A stretch of DNA of 7,966 nt, taken from Actinomycetota bacterium. GTDB lineage: Bacteria > Actinomycetota > Thermoleophilia > Gaiellales > Gaiellaceae. This document shows positions 1-5,500 of the stretch, piece after piece (positions within the stretch are counted from its first letter, which is position 1; each line of letters opens with the position of its first letter). The notes beneath the pieces are model-generated. The model searched no databases and had not been told where the DNA came from. It was given only the letters and a program-made list of their open reading frames with translations. The DNA lies in NCBI GenBank assembly GCA_005883235.1, contig VAYE01000014.1, positions 4,862 to 12,827 of the forward strand, written 5' to 3'. The position numbers and the translations under genes are program-made.

Positions 1-2
1 CG

Positions 3-128
3 TCCGCTTCCCCGCCGGCGCCAGCGCCGGCACCTGCTCAGCCGTCGAAGCCTGGGTGGGGCTGCGGGGATACGAACCACACCCATACGGGGCCGCCGGG
101 CAAAGGAAACGGAAGCTCTCCCTGCTGA
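3..128 (+). CDS. C-terminal tail of a Pro/Ala-rich, probably secreted protein (5' partial)
   Basis: Frame 3 is open from the left edge to a TGA at 126-128 and encodes the last 41 residues of a protein that starts outside the window. The tail opens with a Pro/Ala-rich linker (PPAPAPAPAQP) and ends in a Gly-rich segment with two cysteines (GWGCGDTNHTHTGPPG, then a final Cys). I recall similar CGDxNHxHTGPPG endings in exported actinobacterial proteins, but cannot name the family. The other two frames across this stretch are Arg-rich and look like shadows. The function of the whole protein cannot be judged from the tail. The next gene on the same strand follows closely. Confidence 0.5.
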   Translation, partial: SASPPAPAPAPAQPSKPGWGCGDTNHTHTGPPGKGNGSSPC

Positions 129-169
129 GCGAGCGCTCCAGAGGTCGACGCGCCAGCGACCGACGTCCG

Positions 170-622
170 TTGTTCCCGCCGGCGGATGCGGCCGGCGCTG
201 CCGCCGACCAGCGGGCGCTTCTCTCTCTCCGTCAGTCGCGTCTGTTCGCGCACTCGCCAAGCCCGGAGACGATCACCGTCTACAGCGATCGCGTCGAGTA
301 CGCGCGGCCGGGGCTGGTCGCGCGTCGCCGCACGGTCACCATCCGCTACGAGCAGGTCTCGCAGGTGACCCTCGACCGGCGCCTGATCTGGAGCGCGCTC
401 GCGGTTGAAACGACCGGCGGCGGAGGGTTCGTGATCGACGGCGTTCGCCGCCCAGACGCGGATGCCGCGAAGACGAAGCTCGACCAACTCATCGCGGGTG
501 TCCACGCGAGAGAGTCCGTCGCCGAGGCGCTCGAGCGACTGAGTCGCCTCAGGGAGAACGGGCTACTGACGGATTTCGAGTACGCCGCCGCCAAGGGCGC
601 CGTGTTCCGCAGCGCCGCCTAA
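170..622 (+). CDS. Bacterial PH-like domain plus C-terminal SHOCT motif protein
   Basis: A product of about 150 residues. The middle (roughly residues 35-110) has the beta-rich pattern of a short bacterial PH-like domain: TITVYSDRVEYARPG, then a basic stretch, then YEQVSQVTLDRRL and a Gly-rich hairpin leading to VIDG. The last 34 residues fit the SHOCT motif (LERLSRLRENGLLTDFEY followed by AAKGAVF), a short helical module usually at protein ends and thought to mediate oligomerisation. The role is unknown; such proteins are typically small and cytoplasmic or membrane-associated. The start is uncertain. I chose TTG at 170 because the frame-3 gene ends at 128, and the alternative GTG at 56 would overlap it by 73 bases and add an Arg-rich leader that looks non-native. 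Neither start has a clear ribosome binding site, so an N-terminal frameshift is also possible. Confidence 0.6.
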   Translation: MFPPADAAGAAADQRALLSLRQSRLFAHSPSPETITVYSDRVEYARPGLVARRRTVTIRYEQVSQVTLDRRLIWSALAVETTGGGGFVIDGVRRPDADAAKTKLDQLIAGVHARESVAEALERLSRLRENGLLTDFEYAAAKGAVFRSAA

Positions 623-1080
623 CTGCTAACTGCTCGCTGCCGGAGGCCGACAGGCGATCGAGGCGGCGATCGCTTGTTTGGCCGAGGTAAAGCCTTTGCG
701 GTGCGCCGCAGGTCCTCGACCGCCGCGCCGTCTTCTCGATCGAGAGCGCGCACGCCAGGTCGCCTCGCCATGCGGCGACGATCTTGAGCCTGCCCCGCTC
801 TCATCGATGGAGGGGTCCCGTTCCGTACGTCGGGGAGAGAGCGGACCCCTCCGGTTGGCCTTTCGCAAACTCACGCGTCCGAGCCGTGCTCCGCAGGGCG
901 AGCCACCAAGAAAGCGAGTTCCTTGCGGGTCTTCGTGAGCTGGTCTTGTCGCTCTCTGTTGGAAGGGCGACAGAGGGCCTTTAGTTCGTAGTGAACTTTC
1001 GCGAAATGGCCGTTAGGGTGCGAGTCGCTCGGCGTGGCACGTGCGAAGACGAAGTGGCGCCTCGACCCCCGCCGCCTTTG
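623..1080 (+). other. Gene-poor stretch of about 460 bases
   Basis: I see no convincing complete gene here. All frames are open in places but translate to Arg/Pro/Ser-rich sequence typical of high-GC shadows. Two items stand out. One is a pair of interleaved inverted repeats at 795-852. The other is a - strand reading frame ending in TGA at 871-873, whose last 45 or so residues (encoded about 1005 to 874) have a more protein-like composition (HFAKVHYELKALCRP, then QDQLTKTRKELAFLV). That may be the tail of a decayed gene, but the frame gives no clear start and merges into the antisense of the next gene. Confidence 0.45.
795..852. repeat. Two interleaved perfect inverted repeats (possible pseudoknot or switch)
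   Basis: CCGCTCTC at 795-802 is matched by GAGAGCGG at 837-844. GGAGGGGTCC at 809-818 is matched by GGACCCCTCC at 843-852. The arms are interleaved and share two bases (843-844), so a transcript could form one stem, the other, or nearly both as an H-type pseudoknot. No T-run follows on either strand, so a simple intrinsic terminator is not supported. In sequence this GC-rich a 10-base inverted repeat is not rare, so function is unproven. Confidence 0.4.
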
Positions 1081-1935
1081 ATGCAGCGTTTCGTCCAGTT
1101 CCCGCACCCAGGTCGCGAGGCGGGCCCCGACCGCCAGGCGTGGCCGCGCGCGGACGCTGACCATCGGCGCAAGTTCGTCGTCGCCCAGGCACGCTACCGC
1201 CGCTCGATCGACGGCCCCGACGAGCACGGTCTCGTAACTGCTTGGGTCGAGTGGGAGGCCGCCTCGGAGTGCCGGGAACGCCCGCGCAGTGGCTTGGCCG
1301 GGCTGCCGGAGTGGGTGCATCGTCCGATCGCGCCGGCGAGAAGTCCTGCGCACGAGCGGATCCCGCAGAACACCGACCCGCTCGTCTTCGGCGAGCCCAT
1401 GCTCACCACCTTCTGTCGGCAGCCCGGAAGTCGCCGGCTGCGGGCGATCGGGCGCGGCTCCGTGCTCGTGTTCGGATCACGGGTGCGAGGAGCCTTCGTC
1501 ATCGACACGGCCTTGGTCGTTGCGGAAACGGTGCGGCACGAGCGGACGGATTACCGCGCCCGCTTGGCCGGAAAGATCGATCCGCTCGCGATCGAGCTCA
1601 CACTCGAGCCGATGTATGCCCACCGCGTCACGGGCCCGTTCAACGCGATGCTCGGCGCGTCACCCCAGGAACCAGTCGACGGCATGTTCAGCTTCGTCCC
1701 CTGCCTGCCGGTCGATGACGCGATCCGCGGCTTCGCTCGTCCCGATGTCGGCGCGATCAAGGGGCTGAATCCGAACAACTGGCGGGCGGCCGCCTTCAAC
1801 GACGAGATCGGCGCGAGTGAGTTCCCAGGGCTCTGGCGCCACCTCGCCGAGCGCGTACTCGGCGACGGTCTCTCACTCGCGACGCGGCTGAACATTCCCG
1901 CCGACGATGTCTTTGCTCGGTCTTCCCTCCGGTAG
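1081..1935 (+). CDS. Uncharacterised conserved protein (NTDP-VFGE / RGSV-FGS family)
   Basis: A 284-residue protein with balanced composition and clear blocks: RFVQFPHPG at the N-terminus (residues 3-11), HRRKF, VTAWVEWEA, NTDPLVFGE (97-105), RGSVLVFGS (125-133) followed by FVIDTALVV, and GMFSFVP (201-207). I recall an uncharacterised bacterial family with the same order of blocks: a start near FIQFPHPG, then HRRKFL, WGEWEPPS, QNTDPxVFGE, RGSVIxFGS and GMFSFVP. I know of no assigned function, and no signal peptide or membrane segment is visible. I placed the start at ATG 1081 because that begins the protein just before the conserved block. GTG at 991 is in frame but adds 30 residues that do not look native, and neither start has a strong ribosome binding site. 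The gene stands alone, with gene-poor sequence on both sides. Confidence 0.7.
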   Translation: MQRFVQFPHPGREAGPDRQAWPRADADHRRKFVVAQARYRRSIDGPDEHGLVTAWVEWEAASECRERPRSGLAGLPEWVHRPIAPARSPAHERIPQNTDPLVFGEPMLTTFCRQPGSRRLRAIGRGSVLVFGSRVRGAFVIDTALVVAETVRHERTDYRARLAGKIDPLAIELTLEPMYAHRVTGPFNAMLGASPQEPVDGMFSFVPCLPVDDAIRGFARPDVGAIKGLNPNNWRAAAFNDEIGASEFPGLWRHLAERVLGDGLSLATRLNIPADDVFARSSLR

Positions 1936-2328
1936 CGCGCGCTGGCTTCCCTCGGCGTAGGGTGGCGCGGCGGCTGGAGCGGACGGATTTGCAAACGCTT
2001 CGAAGCCCGAGCCGAGGATCTCCCTCGCATTCCAACACAGAGCGACACACGAGACCACGAACCTGCCCAGCGCCTCGGCCCTCGGTCCGAACGCTCCTTG
2101 CGGCGAACCCACGGGTGGGGTTGCAAGAAGGCCTGCTCGGCCGCCTACGGGAGCCTTCGGGGCCAATCGTCGTCACCACCTCCTGCGGCGCTCGGGGCCT
2201 ACGCGTTACAGATGTGAGGACGACGCCTACTCCTACCCCGGGCGCAAACTTCCCGCAGAGCCAAAAACCCACCGACTCGGCTCGGAAACGCATCGACCGA
2301 TGTAACGCGGGATGACGAGCGGCCTCGC
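1936..2328. other. Unexplained 390-base stretch between convergent genes
   Basis: It lies between the stop of the + strand gene at 1935 and the stop of the - strand membrane gene at 2329. No frame gives a convincing protein. However, several frames on both strands stay open through most of it, and one - strand frame (about 2166 to 1873) has stretches less Arg-rich than ordinary shadow sequence. There is a perfect 9-base inverted repeat, CGCGTTACA at 2202-2210 and TGTAACGCG at 2301-2309, enclosing 90 bases. The character resembles a conserved non-coding or repeated intergenic element more than random spacer, but copy number cannot be judged from one window. No tRNA could be folded from it by eye. 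Confidence 0.35.
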
Positions 2329-2331
2329 TTA

Positions 2332-3127
2332 GGGGCCGACGAGTGGTCCTACCCAGTGGATGATCTTGCCGCTCTGGCAGGCGATCGCGATCTTCGTACC
2401 GCTCTCCGAGACGACGTTGCCATGCTGGGTCACCTGCAGACGCAAGGAGAAGACTCCGTCTGAACCCCCCGCTGCGGTCGGCAGGCGGAGGGCGAGCGCG
2501 GTCCAACCGTCCCCCGCGCTCCAGCGCGCGCGCACGAATGGAACGATCCCGACCGGGTACCTGTGGCCGAGGTGCCTCGACCCGTTGTAAGCGTCAAACC
2601 GGTCGGCGGGTTGAAAATTAGATTCGAACGTCCATCCGAGGCCGCGGTTGAAAGCCTCGAGCATCTGCCGGAGCTGCGTCTCGATGAGGTCCGGCTTGCA
2701 GCGCGCGACGAGGCCGGGATCCGTTCCCTGGACCGCGAAATCCTGGCTGACCGCCGGTGCGTTGACCTTCCCCGGCGGCGCGGCAACGTTCCCGCTCCAA
2801 CGAACGACGCGCCCGCTGCGGCATGAGACGCCGAGGTCTACGAAACCCTCCGACACCGCCGCGCCGCGTTGACGTACGCGAAGGGCGAGGGAGAAGGTCG
2901 CACGCACGCGCTGACGACCGTTCGGGCCGTCGAGGGAGAGAACGGACCAACTCACTCCCCGAGAATGTTGGTTGCGAACGAATCTTTCGATGCTGTTTAT
3001 CCTTGCGCCTTTGTACGGTCGGAAGGAGGACGTCGCTCGAGACGAAAGCTCGCAGCCTCCCTCCATTCCCATTGTTGAAGCTCTGTACGAGCTTCCCGAT
3101 CTTAGGGCGAACCGCGTTGAGAGAGCA
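2332..3127 (-). repeat. Tandem protein-domain duplication inside the membrane gene
   Basis: Copy 1 runs from about 3127 to 2785 (across the frameshift) and copy 2 from about 2700 to 2332. Both begin with a Cys followed by a helix ending in a similar motif: CSLNAVRPKIGKLVQSFNNG and CKPDLIETQLRQMLEAFNRG. Both then have F-x-x-Y-x-G (FRPYKG, FDAYNG). Both end with a second Cys in a near-identical strand: VSCRSGRVVRWSGN and IACQSGKIIHWVGP. The two conserved cysteines per copy could form a disulfide, consistent with a location outside the membrane. The helix-then-sheet order is reminiscent of NTF2-like folds; that is a guess. Confidence 0.6.
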
Positions 3128-3793
3128 TTGGCCTCCGGCCGAATCAGCGAGGCCTGCCACCTCGACGCTCGGTGCTCGGATGGGCCCACTCGGCCGGAAT
3201 GCGAGCGCGTCAGCCGTCCACGAGACGGCGATACCCAACGCGACGAGGAGCATAGAGACATTCGCGATGCGGAGGTACGTCGCGCGTTGCCGCCCCAGGC
3301 GTTCTGGATCGGAGACTCCAATGCTGGGAGTCCCAAATGACCCTCGCCAATTGGAAACGGTACGCGAGAGCCCGTATACGGCGCCTACTCCTACAGCAAT
3401 GGGGGGGTGCAAAGCGGCCAGGAGACCTGTCCAGACGATGAACGAGGCATACCGAATTGGGGTTAGCACGCCGACTCCGAGCGTGAAGCCAGCAGGAGCA
3501 AACGCCCAGATGCCGATCGATTGGAACCAGGACTGCGGGACCTGCCAGCTTCTTTGAGGGAGCGGCGGTTGCTGTCCGATGAGCCCAAGCGCACCGTAGA
3601 GACCGCCAACGGCGGCGGTAATTGCGAGTACTGCTTGCGGCGAAGCAAGGCCTCCGATGACGCTAACCGCGAAGGCCCAAGCGGCTGCGCCGGTCACCAT
3701 CCCGACAGTGTAGATCGCGGATGCGGAAATGGCTCGGGTCCGTTCGGCTGCCCCCTCGACCGAGGGAGTCGTGCGCAAGGCCATATTGAATGC

Positions 3794-3871
3794 TCAGGCC
3801 GAGGCGCTCATCGCCATCGCGTGCACGATGCCGAGCACGCAACAGCCGAGCGCCAACCCAATTTCATTCAT
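3794..3871 (-). other. 25-codon hydrophobic ORF ending at the in-frame TGA
   Basis: It starts with ATG 3871-3869, overlaps the TGA of the Cys-rich gene (3866-3864), and ends at TGA 3796-3794. Residues 4-20 form one hydrophobic segment containing adjacent cysteines. It is in the same frame as the downstream membrane protein, with only AFN between the TGA and that protein's ATG at 3784. It is therefore most simply the real N-terminal membrane segment of that protein, cut off by the stop. A free-standing membrane micropeptide, translationally coupled to the upstream gene, is the alternative. There is no strong ribosome binding site of its own. Confidence 0.45.
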
Positions 3872-4352
3872 GTAGGGCTGCCCGGGCACCTTCTACGCTT
3901 CCTCCCGCGAGTACGTGACTCATCTCCGATGCGAAGCCGCCGCACGTGATGCCGACGCACTCGGCGCACCCGCAATCTTTCGTGGTGTTTCCATCATTGG
4001 AGGCGCAGTCGCAACAGATGAAATACTTTCCACCATTCATCTGCGTGCACCAGCACGCGCTCGCATAGCCGTACGCGGATGTCCAGGTAAACCCTGAGCC
4101 ACACGCATGTCCGTTACAGTTACTGCAGTACTGGTGATTCGGCGGGTTGCAGAAGTACTCCCCAACCGTTCGATTCGCACAGTGGGCTTCACCGTCTTTG
4201 GTGTGTGCAGCGGCGGCCTCAGCCAGAGACCCGCCAGCGGCCAAGCTCGCCACTGTCGCGAACGACCAACCCATCGTCCGCTTGAAGAACCTCTTTCGGT
4301 CGACTGTTCGCGCCAACGTTTCCGCGGCTCGAGCTTCGAGATCCTCGATCAT
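3864..4352 (-). CDS. Cys-rich exported protein with Tat-like signal (methylamine dehydrogenase light-chain-like style)
   Basis: A 162-residue protein. The N-terminus has a basic helix, then DRKRFFKR (residues 18-25), a variant of the twin-arginine motif with Lys as the second basic residue. A hydrophobic stretch follows, with an Ala-rich cleavage region near 45-50. The mature part holds 14 cysteines: 58, 68, 76, 79, 84, 100, 102, 113, 114, 116, 127, 129, 132 and 137. The layout (ASACWCT, then GGKYFICCDC, then DCGCAEC) recalls the disulfide-dense light chain of methylamine dehydrogenase. But its only mature tryptophans, W90 and W101, are 11 residues apart, unlike the widely spaced pair that forms the TTQ cofactor, so enzymatic identity is unlikely. 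A structural or redox-active surface protein matured by the adjacent thioredoxin is the best inference. The start is supported by AAGGAGGA five bases upstream. The gene follows the thioredoxin gene and overlaps the next frame by 8 bases. Confidence 0.75.
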   Translation of the reverse strand: MIEDLEARAAETLARTVDRKRFFKRTMGWSFATVASLAAGGSLAEAAAAHTKDGEAHCANRTVGEYFCNPPNHQYCSNCNGHACGSGFTWTSAYGYASACWCTQMNGGKYFICCDCASNDGNTTKDCGCAECVGITCGGFASEMSHVLAGGSVEGARAALHE

Positions 4353-4357
4353 TGCCG

Positions 4358-4365
4358 TCCTCCTT
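4358..4365 (-). promoter_or_regulatory. Strong ribosome binding site of the Cys-rich gene
   Basis: AAGGAGGA on the - strand, five bases before ATG 4352. It overlaps by one base the TAA (4367-4365) that ends the thioredoxin frame. It is the best Shine-Dalgarno match in the cassette and fixes the start of the Cys-rich gene. Confidence 0.75.
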
Positions 4366-4808
4366 TACGACCTGAAACTTCTCCTCCAGCTGCTCCTGGC
4401 CATTGACGATGCCCTTTTCGCGAACCAGAGGAGATAGCGATCCGCCATCTGACGGTTGACTCGATCATCGGCCGCCCCGACCACGACGACGGAGAGGTCC
4501 TCGCGGTGACGGTCCGCGAAGCTCTTTAACTCTGGCATGAGCTGTTGGCAGGGCCCGCAGTTCGGCTCTGCGAAAACGAGTAACAACGGCCGCCCGCGCA
4601 GATTGGCCGAACGCACCCGAGCGCCGCGGTGGTCGTCCGCTTCCCATTCGGGAGCCTCGCGGAGGAGATCGAGACCATCGCGAGCGCGCGCCGACCGGGA
4701 ACCGAGGTAGACGATTCCAACCTGCCGGTACAGCGCCAGCAGCAGCGCCACTTGGACCAGAACGACCAGCCAGAGCGCGATCACGAGAGCCTGCCATGCG
4801 GGGGACAT
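4365..4808 (-). CDS. MauD-like membrane-anchored thioredoxin, C-terminally truncated
   Basis: 147 residues starting at ATG 4808, with AAGGAG at 4825-4820 upstream. The frame stays open further upstream to 5021, but that part is antisense to the FAD oxidoreductase remnant and is not credible. A membrane anchor (about residues 6-27) is followed by a linker, then a thioredoxin-fold start: LRGRPLLLVFAEPNCGPCQQL with the redox pair C84-G-P-C87, then a helix and the strand LSVVVVGAADDRVNRQM. This matches the layout of MauD/TlpA-type proteins, which handle disulfides outside the membrane, and suits a Cys-rich partner next door. The family normally continues for 50 or more residues, through the cis-Pro strand and a final sheet. 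Here the chain ends about 22 residues after Y125 with a Ser/Arg-rich tail. In a different frame the same DNA reads LVREKGIVNGQEQLEEKFQV, which looks more native, so a frameshift or deletion near 4425-4436 is likely. Partial function or a pseudogene are both possible. Confidence 0.6.
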   Translation of the reverse strand: MSPAWQALVIALWLVVLVQVALLLALYRQVGIVYLGSRSARARDGLDLLREAPEWEADDHRGARVRSANLRGRPLLLVFAEPNCGPCQQLMPELKSFADRHREDLSVVVVGAADDRVNRQMADRYLLWFAKRASSMARSSWRRSFRS

Positions 4809-4819
4809 CAGACGAGGCT

Positions 4820-4825
4820 CTCCTT
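4820..4825 (-). promoter_or_regulatory. Ribosome binding site of the thioredoxin gene
   Basis: AAGGAG on the - strand, 11 bases before ATG 4808. It supports that start over the much longer upstream open frame. The promoter of the cassette was not identifiable by eye; it should lie beyond 4825, probably within the antisense of the oxidoreductase remnant. Confidence 0.5.
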
Positions 4826-4847
4826 CAGCACGCGTTCTGCGACGTGA

Positions 4848-5135
4848 GCTCGCGCCCGATGCAGTTCTCGAGATGCGCGTTGGTCGCAGGTCATCATCGG
4901 CGTCGACGCCGATCCCGCCAGCGCCGCCGCGCTGCGCGATTGGGCGGTCGGCTACTGGGAATCCGTGCACCCCTACTCGGCAGGCGGCGCGTACGTGAAC
5001 TTCATGATGGACGAAGGCCAAGAGCGTGTACGGGCGACCTACGGCGACAACTACGACCGGCTCGCGAAGGCGAAGGCGACCTACGACCCGGATAACGCCT
5101 TCCGCGTCAATCAGAACATCCAGCCCGCCACCTAG
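4848..5135 (+). pseudogene. C-terminal remnant of a berberine-bridge-type FAD oxidoreductase
   Basis: The frame is open from 4848 (after TGA 4845-4847) to TAG at 5133-5135. Homologous-looking sequence starts near 4863 with SRDARWSQVIIGVDADP and includes GGAYVNFMMDEG and RVRATYGDNYDRLAKAKATY, ending in YDPDNAFRVNQNIQP. This is the BBE domain (PF08031 type) that closes FAD-linked oxidases of the GlcD/berberine bridge family. About 90 of the usual 450 or more residues remain. The FAD-binding domain is absent, and just upstream lies the divergent start of the thioredoxin gene. The fragment has no start codon or ribosome binding site of its own, so I read it as a gene cut by rearrangement. Codon use remains clean with no internal stop, which suggests the break is fairly recent. 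Confidence 0.8.
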
Positions 5136-5196
5136 TGTCGAGTCGCCCTTCGAGCCAACGACACACCGATCGATCTCGACGAGGGCGTTAGCGGGA

Positions 5197-5218
5197 AAAG
5201 ACCTGGAAATCAGGCTTT
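5197..5218 (+). terminator. Weak hairpin downstream of the oxidoreductase remnant
   Basis: Arms AAAG (5197-5200) and CCTG (5202-5205) pair with CAGG (5211-5214) and CTTT (5215-5218), leaving one bulged A (5201) and the loop GAAAT. The T-rich right edge, 62 bases after the TAG at 5135, is compatible with an intrinsic terminator left from the original gene. The stem is short and lacks a long T-run, so this is tentative. Confidence 0.3.
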
Positions 5219-5317
5219 CTCCACCCGAGCTCGCCCCGCACGATCACTGCCAGGACGAGATTCCCCGGCGGGGACCGTATCGTACTTCCAACAGAAGGCG
5301 ACACACCCAGAGCGCGT

Positions 5318-5443
5318 TCAGTCGTTCGGCGGCGGGACGATTCTGTATCCGTTCGCCTTGAAGGCGTGCTCGATCGCGGGCAGCCGGTCGGCGTGCTGCT
5401 TGGAGCCCGCTTCGGTTGGGATTGGTATGCCCGCTCGTCGCGC
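5318..5443 (-). pseudogene. Short gene-tail remnant of unknown family
   Basis: A - strand frame between TGA 5446-5444 and TGA 5320-5318 encodes about 41 residues. The last 30 look like genuine protein: SKQHADRLPAIEHAFKANGY followed by RIVPPPND. The mix of Lys, His, Asp and Glu is unlike the Arg/Ser shadows around it. No start codon of the usual kinds is visible, so it would be the C-terminal end of a gene whose rest is missing. I do not recognise the family. The 366 bases from 5135 to 5500 contain no other credible gene. Confidence 0.3.
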
Positions 5444-5500
5444 TCACGTTCCGTGGGGTCCTGGCGGACGTGAGCGTCCTCTGCGACCGTAGTCACCTCG

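Larger units (their letters stand above)
2329..3871 (-). pseudogene. Multi-pass membrane protein fused to two extracytoplasmic repeats; broken by an in-frame TGA and a frameshift
   Basis: Read from 3871, the first 25 codons (hydrophobic, with GCC and HAMAMSA) run into TGA at 3794-3796, and the same frame then continues from 3793. After the TGA come probable membrane segments (from ATG 3784: about residues 21-45, 49-70, 90-112, 113-140, 175-200) with SAIYTVGMVTGA, SWQVPQSW, LGVGVLTP and YGLSR. I recall these blocks in actinobacterial membrane proteins found beside MauD-like and Cys-rich genes. At about residue 200 the chain turns into soluble sequence. Near 3022-3035 homology passes to the +1 frame, which runs to TAA at 2329. 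The soluble part has two tandem domains of about 115 residues. The full product would be about 510 residues. The apparent start overlaps the upstream gene's stop by 8 bases, which fits translational coupling. ATG 3784 has no ribosome binding site, so I read this as one gene interrupted twice. Genuine readthrough, or sequencing error, remains possible. Confidence 0.6.

Noticed and set aside
871..1353. A 160-residue - strand open frame as a whole gene
   Set aside because: Its first half is antisense to the conserved part of the 1081-1935 protein. Only the last 45 residues look possibly genuine, and they are noted separately.
1796..2506. A 236-residue - strand open frame
   Set aside because: Arg/Ser-rich throughout, overlaps the ends of two better-supported genes, no recognisable motifs.
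3864..4352. Calling the Cys-rich protein mauA (methylamine dehydrogenase light chain)
   Set aside because: The two mature tryptophans are only 11 residues apart, unlike the TTQ-forming pair, and no heavy-chain gene is in the window.
4809..5021. N-terminal extension of the thioredoxin to 5021
   Set aside because: The extension is the antisense of the oxidoreductase BBE domain, and a ribosome binding site supports ATG 4808.
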